A stretch of DNA of 64,000 nt from Flavihumibacter solisilvae (GCF_000814475.1 NZ_JSVC01000027.1:1-64000), one strand, 5' to 3'. Shown: positions 24,701 to 33,222, counted from the first letter of the stretch. Notes: generated by a model not told the origin, from the letters alone. A program made the numbers and translations.

Positions 24701-25576
24701 ACTGACCTGATCCAGATGAAGACAGGTCCGGGTACTGTTCAGGGTTACCGGATGAGTGACCTGGGTGTTGATACCATCTGGCATGTTGATGCATTTTCCC
24801 TGTCTGCAATGGACCTGCTGGTAGAGCGTGATAAACGAATACCTGCAGATTCGATCAGCTACAGGCCAATGCTGACAGGTATCCTTATGAACCTGCCGTT
24901 TAAGTTCACGCTAGGCAGGATAGATCTTACAAATTCAAGGATCCGATATAATGAGATCAGTGACAAAACGGGTAAGGAAGGAAGTATTTGGTTCACTGCC
25001 ATGGATGCCACAGTCAGAAATATCCGGAATATGAACCTTACGGAGAAAGACAGCCTTCGGATCAACGCCCGAACGAAACTGATGAATGAAGGCGACCTGC
25101 GATTTTCGTTCAGGCAGTCATATACCGATAGCCTGCAGGGATTTTTTATGTTGGCAAGAATGAGCAAGATGGACCTGAACGCGTTATCACCATTGTTGTT
25201 TCCGTTATTTAACCTCCGCATTGACAAAGGAGTTGCGGATAGCCTTTGGCTGCAGGTGAAGGCCAATGATTACCTGGCTTTCGGTCAGATGGAACTCGAC
25301 TACAGGAACCTTCACCTGAGCCTGCTTAGGGATAATGGCAGGAAGAAAGGGATGACCAGTTTTCTTCTCAATTCCCTTTTACGTAACCAGAATGAGAAGA
25401 GCGGGATCGTATATCGTGAACGGTTGCGAAACAAGTCGATCTTCAATTACTGGGGAAAGATTGCACTTAGTGGTTTGCTGACGAATATGGGGGTTCAGCG
25501 GGACAAAAAAGCTCTGAAAAAATACCATAAGGAAATAACAGTGCTTGATCTACCCGAAGACCTGTTCGCTGAGTAA
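21791..25576 (+). CDS. Very large AsmA-like membrane-anchored protein
   Basis: A 1261-residue protein with one N-terminal membrane helix (about 9-32) and a huge remaining domain of repeated beta-strand units such as LHVENFTIERPALELRVY, LKAKELVLSDPRVDLRLN and LPAITLEDPYIRLV. This is the layout of AsmA/TamB-like proteins that bridge the periplasm and move lipids toward the outer membrane; the assignment rests on layout and strand pattern, not on a catalytic motif. The ATG at 21791 is chosen because the earlier in-frame TTG (21743) lies inside the metG terminator. It appears to be a single-gene unit. Confidence 0.7.
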   Translation: MARSAWKKWIVIAFSAILLALILSIGLLVRLQSVSAVKQLVYELSAGKYGFNASKIRVDPFNMTVRAWDIHIHPVHTGSTNNEFELQAASVRLNLNDILGLLLTRTLHVENFTIERPALELRVYEKDSTKKRMALPLHMQVSRIQTVFFEVLHSLQVKHCVLRDGSIAYYPERSQNKDRYFLNHFTLNIQDLHLLKKIDKWNKDNRVMLQFELNKPQIEYPDTTIRVNLDKLFWDTRKHRFEMNGLAFHKSFVTSEDSSGFRLDDIELDSINWNKLLTEGRVELGELKASKGFFSSNEFRLKKNKDSVRLRTQGNLLDLIGPILIRRLNIREVEFTGFTHTRRGKENIRIVGDHFLVSDLLVDKTLPNKVSLNELQLKVRAYVESDSSRTFQAGFGEMSINRNNLVLKDYFLHTPAGSRYGQNTIDVKQLILIELSVPDLINGKLKAKELVLSDPRVDLRLNPTKKKREQFPWRKLQHDITKKLDIGQLEIRNASVVVHRPGYKEPLVNTDSFYAVISSRNLLRSRTLEELFRGESSVKMPRLVLHLDNFRIDCKNAMYDRRTFYAEAAKGRSADGDLRFEFNHLLAQDVNTAGIITRKDSAWLRSLTIGNGEIYYRIRDKKSRKPELPTDLVRTIRSGRLGLHLDAQNWSVVTVLDSVSIDSLRYVDKGWNWDSLFVLGRSLSLNHPRVNGSTGSFTISHKQPNIIRKLDIVINNPGMRALVKVPNLQFNHRIVHSAKIMEALNQVTLNQPSVDIALKTVPPDEKAGTSSGLQSLRLPAITLEDPYIRLVREDDANKKELASVQGGKVSLEPLHIKNGTVETGGMDVTFNQFSSHQEKFDLVLPHVSIKTGHISFNKDLPLKTILQRLAITGGSFNYQKNGMLLALTGINTELQKSQYLNSSKDSLKKLVTSLPHLRMDIGHFMYEKHSRTLVAEKLKVDADKKKISFDSLSWISNISRDSFFAAMQYQTDLIQMKTGPGTVQGYRMSDLGVDTIWHVDAFSLSAMDLLVERDKRIPADSISYRPMLTGILMNLPFKFTLGRIDLTNSRIRYNEISDKTGKEGSIWFTAMDATVRNIRNMNLTEKDSLRINARTKLMNEGDLRFSFRQSYTDSLQGFFMLARMSKMDLNALSPLLFPLFNLRIDKGVADSLWLQVKANDYLAFGQMELDYRNLHLSLLRDNGRKKGMTSFLLNSLLRNQNEKSGIVYRERLRNKSIFNYWGKIALSGLLTNMGVQRDKKALKKYHKEITVLDLPEDLFAE

Positions 25577-25629
25577 ATGGCCCTTTTTTAACCGATGGAT
25601 GGGGAATCCTTCGGCCGGAATTCGTTGGG

Positions 25630-26205
25630 TCAAAGCGTGATTCTGATACCCGCGTTGATGAAAATGGAACGTGACTTCCCTACATCGACATCCTGCACGT
25701 CTTTCTGGACATTAGTGAGAGACCACTCATATGAAGCATCAAGGAATAGTTTCCAAAAGTCGATCCCTACTCCTGCGAAAACGCCCCAGAATGCCTTCTC
25801 GAATTCATCCTTGTCAAAATCGCCGCCCGTACCGGTCAGGAAAAATGCTGATCCGCCGCCGAAAATACGCAGACCACCAGTTCCAGCTGAGTCACTACCC
25901 AGTAATCTAATTCCAATTGCCACAGGTATACGGATGCCGTTGATTTCACCTTTGATTTCATCGTCGAGGTCTGAAACAACTTTTGTTGATTTGGAAGTCC
26001 AGAAAATGCCGGGTTCCAGGTAGAACTTTTTCCCAAAAGCAACACTGCCACCAACCTGGTAGCCTACCCGACTTTTAATTTCACCAGATTCGGGGTCCTT
26101 AGAAAAGTCAGTGAAGTTTACTCCAACTGCAGGCTTAATAGTCATCTGTGCCTGCAAGCCACAGTATGCCATAAGCGCAATGCATAGTGCTTTAAACTTT
26201 TCCAT
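25630..26205 (-). CDS. Small outer-membrane beta-barrel protein (porin-like family)
   Basis: A 191-residue protein with a signal peptide (1-19) and alternating beta-strands typical of the eight-stranded OMP_b-brl family: IKPAVGVNFTDF, VGYQVGGSVAFGKKFYLEPGIFW, IRIPVAIGIRLL, GVFAGVGIDFWKLFLDASYEWSL. It ends in IFINAGIRITL, the usual terminal strand. The role is unknown; such proteins are common in this phylum. A -7 element precedes it. It converges on the AsmA-like gene with 53 nt between. Confidence 0.83.
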   Translation of the reverse strand: MEKFKALCIALMAYCGLQAQMTIKPAVGVNFTDFSKDPESGEIKSRVGYQVGGSVAFGKKFYLEPGIFWTSKSTKVVSDLDDEIKGEINGIRIPVAIGIRLLGSDSAGTGGLRIFGGGSAFFLTGTGGDFDKDEFEKAFWGVFAGVGIDFWKLFLDASYEWSLTNVQKDVQDVDVGKSRSIFINAGIRITL

Positions 26206-26226
26206 AGAAAGTGTTTTAGTTGGCTA

Positions 26227-26234
26227 CAAATATA
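26227..26234 (-). promoter_or_regulatory. -7 promoter element of the beta-barrel gene
   Basis: Minus strand TATATTTG, a perfect TAnnTTTG, 21 nt before the ATG at 26205, in an AT-rich spacer. Confidence 0.5.
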
Positions 26235-26410
26235 ACGTATTTAATACATATATTTACAGAGACGAGAGTACAACTATGCTGAATTACAGTTAATTACGAC
26301 TTTACTTTTATTATATATAATTTATTTCCGTTTATATATGGTTGCAAAAATTTCTTACTCTCCACATCAATGGAACATGCGAATGGCAGTCATATCTGAG
26401 TGGGGTACCG

Positions 26411-26427
26411 AGCCGGATAGCTCAGTT
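26411..26427 (+). other. Possible remnant of a tRNA 5' end
   Basis: AGCCGGATAGCTCAGTT reads as a seven-base acceptor strand (AGCCGGA), T8-A9, the D-stem GCTC and the start of the D-loop (AGTT) of a bacterial tRNA. The match stops there: no returning D-stem GAGC, anticodon arm or T-arm follows, so it is not a working tRNA. It lies in the 288-nt AT-rich gap between the beta-barrel gene and glycerate kinase, where I see no other feature apart from the barrel promoter. Confidence 0.3.
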
Positions 26428-26493
26428 ATTAAAGTGATAAGTGCAGGCTAAATCATTTGAAGTTTGTAACAGTGTTGCTCATGTGCTTTTTCC

Positions 26494-27828
26494 TCAAACG
26501 TCGCTTTCACTCAAAGGCTTTTGCAGAAGAATGATAACCAGATCCATTACGTTTGTCTGAGTAGGTCCCGTAATAAGAAGGCCATCCAGGGCGGCAAAGA
26601 AATGCCATGAATCGTTGTTTTCGAGAAATGGTTCGGTGTCCAGGCCGAAGTGCCACATTTGTTCGACCAGCAAAGCATCGACAATTGCTCCAGCGGCGTC
26701 TGTGGGACCATCAGAGCCGTCTGTGCCGCCACTCAGGATAACCGGCCAGTTAACCGTATCGATTTGAAGCAGGGCATTCAGGGCAGAAAGGGCAAACTCC
26801 TGGTTGCGTCCCCCCTTTCCCTGGCCATTAATGGTCACCGTCGTTTCACCGCCGGCAATTACACAAGTGGGTACATCAATTTCAAGCTGGCTTATTTCGT
26901 TAACTATATTTGCTGCGGTGAAGCGACATTCACCTTCCAGTTGGCTAGAGGAATTAAGAACACGGTATCCCAGTTTGTGTGCTTCGCGAGCGGCAGCCTC
27001 CATCGCGATCCTGTTGGTTGCGACGAGGTGATGATAAACCCGGTCAAAGATCCGATCACCTTCTCCGGGCGTGTCGGCTATTCTGCCTTCAAGTCCGGCT
27101 TCAATCCGATGCAGTAGTGGTGCCGGCATCTCTTCATATAATCCATACTTGTGCAATACATCAGCGGCATCTGAAAAAGTTCCGTTATCGGGGAAGAAAG
27201 GTCCGCTTGCAATTGTCGACAGATCATCGCCCGGAACATCGCTCAGGACAAAATTGTGGACAGTGGCAGGATAGACGAGCCTCGCGAGCTGCCCTCCTTT
27301 CATAATGGAAAGGTGCTTCCTGACGGTGTTCATCTCGCGGATATTGGCCCCGGATAAAAGGAGGCCAGTGAACAGCTTCTGAAGATCTGCAAGAATCGCA
27401 TTGGCAGGAAGGTCCGATACCAACGAACTCGCTCCACCACTTGTCAGCACAATCAGGAGATCATCTTCGTTCAGGCCTGACAGGAAGTTAATAACTGAAC
27501 GACCTGCATCAACACTGTTCTGATCAGGTACAGGGTGACCGGCTTCAATAATAGGCCATGGTATTCCAGGCAAGGCATGACCGGTTTTCGTCACAACAAG
27601 GCCATCTGTTATCAGATCGTCCAGCAGTTCATGTGTGACAAGGGCCATTGAAGACGCTGCCTTTCCCATTGCCAGCACCTTTACCCGGTTAAAATTTTCA
27701 CGTGAATAATGTTTATCATCCAGTAAAAAACCTGTTGCCGTTTTTCTTATGAATGCAGGCAGGCTTCCTTCCGGCAATACAGCAGCGCAGGCTGCCCTGA
27801 ATATGGAAATGGCATCAAACCGCGACAT
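26494..27828 (-). CDS. Glycerate 2-kinase (GCKA/TtuD, MOFRL family)
   Basis: A 444-residue enzyme that phosphorylates D-glycerate, usually to 2-phosphoglycerate, feeding glycolysis. The N-terminal domain carries VLAMGKAASSMA, VTKTGHALPG, EAGHPVPDQNSVDAG and LTSGGASSL. The C-terminal MOFRL domain carries GGETTVTINGQGKGGRNQEFALSA and SGGTDGSDGPTDAAGA. These are the defining motifs of the type II kinase family. The ATG at 27828 is used; the codon before it is TTG. No other glyoxylate or tartronate genes are adjacent. It is divergent from the FadN-like gene. Confidence 0.93.
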   Translation of the reverse strand: MSRFDAISIFRAACAAVLPEGSLPAFIRKTATGFLLDDKHYSRENFNRVKVLAMGKAASSMALVTHELLDDLITDGLVVTKTGHALPGIPWPIIEAGHPVPDQNSVDAGRSVINFLSGLNEDDLLIVLTSGGASSLVSDLPANAILADLQKLFTGLLLSGANIREMNTVRKHLSIMKGGQLARLVYPATVHNFVLSDVPGDDLSTIASGPFFPDNGTFSDAADVLHKYGLYEEMPAPLLHRIEAGLEGRIADTPGEGDRIFDRVYHHLVATNRIAMEAAAREAHKLGYRVLNSSSQLEGECRFTAANIVNEISQLEIDVPTCVIAGGETTVTINGQGKGGRNQEFALSALNALLQIDTVNWPVILSGGTDGSDGPTDAAGAIVDALLVEQMWHFGLDTEPFLENNDSWHFFAALDGLLITGPTQTNVMDLVIILLQKPLSESDV

Positions 27829-27910
27829 CAATCAGCATGTTTACAACAAGCAAAATAAGTTCTTTGCCATTATAAGTGTGCATTTCAAAAATCCTTATCT
27901 TCACCTTAAT

Positions 27911-27928
27911 TAGTTGTTTAGCTAACTA
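27911..27928. promoter_or_regulatory. Imperfect palindrome upstream of the FadN-like gene (possible operator)
   Basis: TAGTT (27911-27915) and AACTA (27924-27928) form an inverted repeat just before the ATG at 27941. Overlapping it is an 8-bp perfect palindrome, TTAGCTAA (27918-27925). Fatty-acid degradation genes are often controlled by TetR or MarR regulators binding such sites; that link is inference, and no regulator gene is nearby. Confidence 0.4.
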
Positions 27929-27940
27929 TTTTAATCGGCT

Positions 27941-30319
27941 ATGAAAAGAAAGATCAAAAAGGTCGGAGTTTTAGGAAGTGGCGTTATGGGTTCACGTATT
28001 GCCTGTCATCTTGCAGGGGCAGGAATTCAGGTGTTGCTTCTTGACATGGTACCGAAGGAAGCCGCGGAAAGCCAGGATAAATCGGCCAGGAACAAACTGG
28101 TAAACGATGCTTTGCAGGCCGCCCTCAAAAGTAATCCGTCACCCGTTTACACCAGGAATGTTGTAAAGCGCATAATCACCGGCAATTTCACTGACAACAT
28201 GAAAGAAATATCCGGCTGCGACTGGATAATAGAAGTTGTCGTGGAGCGGCTCGATATAAAGAAAATAATCTTTGACCAGGTTGAACAATTCCGCAAACCA
28301 GGAACACTGGTAACGTCAAATACGTCCGGTATACCGATACATATGATGGCCGAAGGGAGGTCTGACGATTTTAAAAAACATTTTTGTGGAACGCACTTTT
28401 TTAACCCACCCCGTTATTTACGCCTGCTAGAAATAATTCCTACACCTGAAACTGATCCTGAGGTTACTAATTTCCTGATGGAATTCGGCAGCCTGCAGCT
28501 GGGCAAAACAACTGTCCTGGCGAAAGACACGCCGGCTTTCATAGCAAACCGAATCGGGGTTTATGGGATCATGGCCATATTTGGCCTGGTAGAGAAACTT
28601 GGGCTTACTATCGATGAGGTAGATGCATTGACCGGTCCCGTTATAGGCCGTCCGAAATCAGCTACTTTCCGTACTGCAGATGTAGTGGGCATAGATACCC
28701 TCGTTAAGGTAGCAAATGGAGTTGCAGAAAACTGTTCCGGTGATGAACAGCGTACCGCATTCAGCATTCCCTCATGGCTTGACAGGATGGTCGGCAACAG
28801 CTGGCTTGGAGACAAGACCGGCCAGGGCTTCTTCAAGAAGACTAAAGGTGCAGCTGGTGAAAAAGAGATTCTTACCCTCAACCTTGCGACGATGGAATAC
28901 GGTCCTCGTCAGAAAGCGAGGTTTGCTACTCTTGAAGCTGCAAAACCGGTTGATGATCTAAAGACCAGGCTGCAGATGCTGGTGCAGGGTAGCGACAAAG
29001 CTGCAGACTTTTACCGTCATTTCCACTATGGCCTGTTTGCTTATATTTCACATCGCATACCTGAAATTTCTGACGAGTTGTATCGGATCGACGATGCCAT
29101 GAAAGCTGGCTTTGGATGGGAGATCGGTGCGTTCGAAAGCTGGGATGTACTTGGGGTTGAAAAGACAGTTGCGAAAATGAAAGAGGCAGGGTACCAACCC
29201 GCGGCATGGATTGAAGAAATGCTTGCATCGGGTGGCAAGTCCTTTTATAAGATTGAAAACGGAAAGCGGCTGTACTATGACGCCAGCAGTAAATCTTACC
29301 GGCCACTTCCGGGAGGGGATGCGTTTATCGTGATGAAGAACTTTGAGGGACAGACCGTCTGGAAGAACAGCGCATGCCGAACCTACCACCTGGGAGATGA
29401 TGTGCTGGGACTTGAATGGCATACAAAAATGGGAAGCATAGGAGGTGAAGTTATAGAGGCAATTAACAGGTCTGTTTCCCTGGCTGAAGAAAAATACAAG
29501 GGATTGGTGATTGCCAACGACACAGCAAATTTCAGTGCTGGTGCCAACGTGGGGATGATCTTCATGTTTGCTGTTGAGCAGGAGTATGATGAACTCGACC
29601 TTGCGGTACGGCAATTCCAGCAGACCATGATGCGCACACGGTACTCTTCAGTTCCGGTTGTTGTAGCGCCGCATGCTCTTACACTCGGAGGTGCCTGCGA
29701 GCTGACGCTTCACGCCGACAAATCCTGCGCCGCTGCCGAAACATATATTGGGCTGGTTGAACTCGGAGTCGGGTTGATACCAGGAGGCGGGGGGACGAAA
29801 GAATTTGCCATGCGTGCGGCAGACGAGATGCACGAAGACGAGCCGGAGACCATTACGTTAAAAAACCGGTTCCTCACCATTGCAACTGCAAAAGTAGCCA
29901 CATCTGCATTGGAGGCATTTGAACTTGGAATGCTGCGCAGGGGCGTTGATGAAGTTGTACTCAACCAGGACAGGCGGATAAGTGAAGCAAAGAAATCAGT
30001 GGTGGAAATTTATGATAGCGGGTATTTGACACCGTTACCACGCACAGATGTAAAAGTTTTGGGAAGATCTGCATTAGGCGCATTGTATGCCGGTATTAAC
30101 GGTATGTGGCGCGCCAACTATGCCACTGACCATGATGCATTGGTCGCAAGAAAGCTGGCCTATGTGATGTGCGGCGGCGACCTTAGTGAACCAACACTGG
30201 TAAGTGAGCAGTACCTGCTGGACCTTGAGCGGGAAGCATTTTTATCATTGGCTGGCGAGAAAAAAACGCTTGAAAGAATCCAAAGCGTGCTGAAATCCGG
30301 AAAGCCGGTCAGAAACTGA
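27941..30319 (+). CDS. fadN: Fused 3-hydroxyacyl-CoA dehydrogenase/enoyl-CoA hydratase (FadN type)
   Basis: A 792-residue beta-oxidation enzyme in the FadN arrangement: dehydrogenase first, hydratase second. The NAD-binding motif GSGVMG is at residues 12-17; the dehydrogenase C-terminal domain (DTPAFIANRIG, then TGPVIGRPKSATFRTADVVGID) runs to about 400. The crotonase domain lies at about 480-690, with oxyanion segment ANFSAGANVGM and two catalytic glutamates, E587 in GGACEL and E607 in VELGVGLIPGGGG, 20 residues apart as in crotonase. It should act on trans-enoyl-CoA in the cytoplasm. FadN genes usually sit with a thiolase and acyl-CoA dehydrogenase; here a terminator follows at once. Confidence 0.93.
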   Translation: MKRKIKKVGVLGSGVMGSRIACHLAGAGIQVLLLDMVPKEAAESQDKSARNKLVNDALQAALKSNPSPVYTRNVVKRIITGNFTDNMKEISGCDWIIEVVVERLDIKKIIFDQVEQFRKPGTLVTSNTSGIPIHMMAEGRSDDFKKHFCGTHFFNPPRYLRLLEIIPTPETDPEVTNFLMEFGSLQLGKTTVLAKDTPAFIANRIGVYGIMAIFGLVEKLGLTIDEVDALTGPVIGRPKSATFRTADVVGIDTLVKVANGVAENCSGDEQRTAFSIPSWLDRMVGNSWLGDKTGQGFFKKTKGAAGEKEILTLNLATMEYGPRQKARFATLEAAKPVDDLKTRLQMLVQGSDKAADFYRHFHYGLFAYISHRIPEISDELYRIDDAMKAGFGWEIGAFESWDVLGVEKTVAKMKEAGYQPAAWIEEMLASGGKSFYKIENGKRLYYDASSKSYRPLPGGDAFIVMKNFEGQTVWKNSACRTYHLGDDVLGLEWHTKMGSIGGEVIEAINRSVSLAEEKYKGLVIANDTANFSAGANVGMIFMFAVEQEYDELDLAVRQFQQTMMRTRYSSVPVVVAPHALTLGGACELTLHADKSCAAAETYIGLVELGVGLIPGGGGTKEFAMRAADEMHEDEPETITLKNRFLTIATAKVATSALEAFELGMLRRGVDEVVLNQDRRISEAKKSVVEIYDSGYLTPLPRTDVKVLGRSALGALYAGINGMWRANYATDHDALVARKLAYVMCGGDLSEPTLVSEQYLLDLEREAFLSLAGEKKTLERIQSVLKSGKPVRN

Positions 30320-30342
30320 CAACCTATACACCTGAGAGCGCA

Positions 30343-30368
30343 GCCGGCCGTATGGCCGGCTTTTTTTT
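30343..30368 (+). terminator. Rho-independent terminator of the FadN-like gene
   Basis: Perfect 7-bp GC stem GCCGGCC / GGCCGGC with loop GTAT, followed by eight T residues, 23 nt after the stop codon. Confidence 0.93.
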
Positions 30369-30412
30369 GCGTACATATAAATCTTTTCACCGGCTCCTGC
30401 ACATCTGTTAAA

Positions 30413-31321
30413 TTGACAAAAAAAGCAGTGCAAGTACTGGAACTGGAGAATATCAGCAAATCGTACGGAAAAATCAGGGCGCTGAACGGGGTCAGTCTAA
30501 CCGTGCCACAGGGAAGTGTATATGGTATACTCGGTCCCAACGGAAGCGGCAAAACCACCCTCCTGAGTATTATACTCGACGTGCTGTCGGCCGACAGCGG
30601 CAGGTACAGCTGGTTCGGGAAACCGGGCTCGAAAGAGCAGCGCAAACAAATCGGTTCATTGCTGGAAACGCCAAATTTCTATCACTACCTGTCGGCAGTG
30701 AACAACCTGAAGATAACACGAAGCATCAGTGGCAGGGGCGATGAAGACGATATTGGGAATGTATTGCGATCTGTAAACCTGTACGAACGCCGGAACAGCA
30801 GGTTCAGCAGCTACAGTCTAGGCATGAAACAGCGGCTGGCTATTGCCGGTGCTTTACTGGGAAACCCGGGGGTACTGGTGCTTGATGAACCTACTAACGG
30901 ACTCGACCCCGTTGGAATCGCCGAGATCAGGGATCTGATCAGGAAACTGAATGCGCAGGGCCATACGATCATCCTGGCAAGTCACCTGCTCGATGAAGTG
31001 GAAAAAGTATGCACGCACGTTACTATCCTGAAAACAGGTAATATCGTCACATCCGGAAGGGTTGATGATGTGCTGGCACATGATGATATTGTTGAAATCA
31101 TGTGTCCCGAAATGGAGCTCGTTAAAAAATTATTTGAAGGGTATCCCGGAATAATTTCCAGTAAGGTCGAAGGACCGTCGTTGCTGCTGTATTTCACCAG
31201 GGGATTGGCAGACACCAGGAAGATTAATGAGTTTTGCTTTGCAAACGGAATTGTCTTACAGCACCTAAGCCTGAGAAAGAAAAAGCTTGAAACCAGATTC
31301 TTTGAATTGACGAACAACTAA
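30413..31321 (+). CDS. ABC transporter ATP-binding protein
   Basis: A 302-residue ATPase of the ABC-2/bacitracin-export type. Walker A GPNGSGKT is at residues 41-48, the signature FSSYSLGMKQR at 131-141, Walker B with DEPTNGLDP at about 154-166, and the H-loop in ILASHLLDE. A C-terminal extension of about 90 residues is normal for this class. It pairs with the permease that starts 9 nt downstream. No ATG is available: the start is TTG at 30413 or GTG at 30428, and either gives a sensible N-terminus. The substrate is unknown. Confidence 0.92.
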   Translation: MTKKAVQVLELENISKSYGKIRALNGVSLTVPQGSVYGILGPNGSGKTTLLSIILDVLSADSGRYSWFGKPGSKEQRKQIGSLLETPNFYHYLSAVNNLKITRSISGRGDEDDIGNVLRSVNLYERRNSRFSSYSLGMKQRLAIAGALLGNPGVLVLDEPTNGLDPVGIAEIRDLIRKLNAQGHTIILASHLLDEVEKVCTHVTILKTGNIVTSGRVDDVLAHDDIVEIMCPEMELVKKLFEGYPGIISSKVEGPSLLLYFTRGLADTRKINEFCFANGIVLQHLSLRKKKLETRFFELTNN

Positions 31322-31330
31322 AAATTCAGC

Positions 31331-32149
31331 ATGTCTTCATTGGTAAAAACAGAATGGCTAAAAATAAGCAGGTATCCAGCTTTCTGGCTTCTTACAGGTT
31401 TGTGTATCCTCTCCTATCCCGGCATTAACTATATTTCACTGAACATCTTCAAAAAGATCGTCAAAAAGGAAAGCGCAGCAGGCCAGGTTATAAGCATGTT
31501 CCTTGGTGAACCATTTACTTTCCCCGAAGTATGGCGGACAACTGCATATTTCTCGAGCTGGTTTATTTTCATCCCCGCAGTATTGGTAATTATGCTCATC
31601 ACAAATGAGTATACGTACCGCACCAGCAGGCAGAATATCATTGACGGCTGGAGCCGGCAACAATTCATACTAGCCAAGATGGTGGATGTATTGATGGTTT
31701 CAGTTCTGGTCACGCTTCTGTATAGCGTGGTGGCTTTAGTTATTGGCATAACAAATACGAAATCACCATCACCTGATATATGGGGAAAAAGCTACCATGT
31801 CTTTCTGTTTGCTTTACAGACATTTTCGCAATTGTCACTTGCCTTCATGATCGGGCTGCTCGTAAGAAAATCTTTCATAGCCCTGGCAATCTTCTTATTT
31901 TACGCGATGGTTGCGGAACCAATTGCCGTTAACTTTTTACGCTACGATGTAAAGAATGACCTGGGCAGATTTTTTCCTTTTGAGATCTCTGACAGGGTTC
32001 TACCGCCACCTGCATTCATGGGAATGATTGACGAAAAGGCATACCAGCTTGCCCTGGATTCAGTTAAATATCACACATTCTATACTGTATTATTGATCAT
32101 AGGCACCTGGTCGATAAATTATTGGATTTATACAAAAAGAGACCTTTAA
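31331..32149 (+). CDS. ABC-2 type transporter permease
   Basis: A 272-residue membrane protein with about six hydrophobic segments (around 15-35, 75-97, 124-146, 170-185, 190-208, 240-263). After the second segment it has the NEYTYRTSRQNIIDGWSRQQFILAK stretch typical of ABC-2 permeases of the natural-product or lantibiotic-immunity type. It should form a dimer that partners two copies of the adjacent ATPase. It converges on the epimerase gene with 7 nt between. Confidence 0.85.
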   Translation: MSSLVKTEWLKISRYPAFWLLTGLCILSYPGINYISLNIFKKIVKKESAAGQVISMFLGEPFTFPEVWRTTAYFSSWFIFIPAVLVIMLITNEYTYRTSRQNIIDGWSRQQFILAKMVDVLMVSVLVTLLYSVVALVIGITNTKSPSPDIWGKSYHVFLFALQTFSQLSLAFMIGLLVRKSFIALAIFLFYAMVAEPIAVNFLRYDVKNDLGRFFPFEISDRVLPPPAFMGMIDEKAYQLALDSVKYHTFYTVLLIIGTWSINYWIYTKRDL

Positions 32150-32156
32150 GCATCGA

Positions 32157-33092
32157 TTACAAAGCAGGGCCAATCAATTGCTGCAAAGCGCTATCCAAAG
32201 TCGGATAAGCGAACTGGAAAGCGGCCTGTCTTGTTTTGGCAGAACTGACTGTAGCACTTTTGAGGACTTCAATACTCATTTCGCCCAGAGCCAGCTTAAG
32301 GGCAAATTCAGGCACATGAAGAGAAATGAACATTTTGCCGCGTAAATATTTTGCGAGGCTGAGGGTAAGCTCTTTATTGGTTACAGGATTAGGTGAAACT
32401 CCGTTATATGCGCCATTCATCTCAGTGTTTTCGATCGCGTCGGTGTATAGGCGGATGATGTCATGGATGTGAATCCAACTGCAAACCTGGTTCCCATCGC
32501 CAAGGATGGTGGCAACACCAAATCGCAGAGGTCGCATGAATTCAGGCAGTGCACCTCCTTCCTTCGCCAGCACGATGCCTGTCCGGATATGTACCATCCG
32601 CTTACCGAGATCCGTTACGGGCTTCAGGCTGTCTTCCCAGAGACGGCAGGTTTCACCAAGAAAATCGGCAGAGGGTGGATCAGTTTCTTTGAATGGTTCC
32701 GGGTTTGGGCGAATAGGGTCCGGACCATACCATCCGATCCCGGATGCGCTAACAACAGATTTGACTTTATTGGGGGTTTCATTAAGTGCTTTTACAATCA
32801 GATTACCGCTATTAATGCGGCTATCACGGATCTCCTGCTTTCTCTTTTTGCTCCATCGTTTGTCCGCTACTCCGGCGCCTGCCAGGTGAATAATATGATC
32901 TGCCTCGCCGATCGCAGCCGGATCAATAATTTGACGTTTAACATCCCACCCGGCATACTGCACATGGCGATCAGGTTTATGTTCAGTCGGATTGCGGGTC
33001 AGGATGGTGACCTTATATCCTTTATTTACGAGGAATGTTGTGAGGGCGGTTCCCAAAAGTCCGGTCCCCCCGGTAATCAGAACAGTAGGCAT
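32157..33092 (-). CDS. TIGR01777 family NAD(P)-dependent epimerase-like protein
   Basis: A 311-residue extended short-chain dehydrogenase. The nucleotide-binding motif GGTGLLG is at residues 8-14. Further markers are IIHLAGAGVADKRWSKKRKQEIRDSRI, SASGIGWYG with the tyrosine of the active site, and HIRTGIVLAKEGGALPEF. The C-terminal DUF1731-like segment includes VPEFALKLALGEMS. The family is conserved from bacteria to human SDR39U1 but its substrate is not known. It lies after the dcw terminator and is therefore transcribed separately. Confidence 0.9.
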   Translation of the reverse strand: MPTVLITGGTGLLGTALTTFLVNKGYKVTILTRNPTEHKPDRHVQYAGWDVKRQIIDPAAIGEADHIIHLAGAGVADKRWSKKRKQEIRDSRINSGNLIVKALNETPNKVKSVVSASGIGWYGPDPIRPNPEPFKETDPPSADFLGETCRLWEDSLKPVTDLGKRMVHIRTGIVLAKEGGALPEFMRPLRFGVATILGDGNQVCSWIHIHDIIRLYTDAIENTEMNGAYNGVSPNPVTNKELTLSLAKYLRGKMFISLHVPEFALKLALGEMSIEVLKSATVSSAKTRQAAFQFAYPTLDSALQQLIGPAL

Positions 33093-33130
33093 TGGTTAAA
33101 ACTACAACCTTCATGCAACAATCTGCAATA

Positions 33131-33158
33131 AAAAGGCCCTCTGCAAATGCAAAGGGCC
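33131..33158 (-). terminator. Terminator at the end of the dcw cluster
   Basis: On the minus strand GGCCCT...AGGGCC forms a stem extended by TGC/GCA with one G-T pair, followed by TTTTTATT. It lies 64 nt after the ftsZ stop and before the epimerase gene, marking the 3' end of the division cluster. Confidence 0.82.
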
Positions 33159-33222
33159 GATTATCCGGATAGGATAAACAACTAAAAACAAACCAGTTTT
33201 CACAAGACGTGACGATACTTTC

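Noticed and set aside
26411-26490. A functional tRNA gene starting AGCCGGATAGCTC
   Set aside because: After the D-loop start there is no GAGC, anticodon arm, T-arm or closing acceptor strand, so only a fragment is supported.
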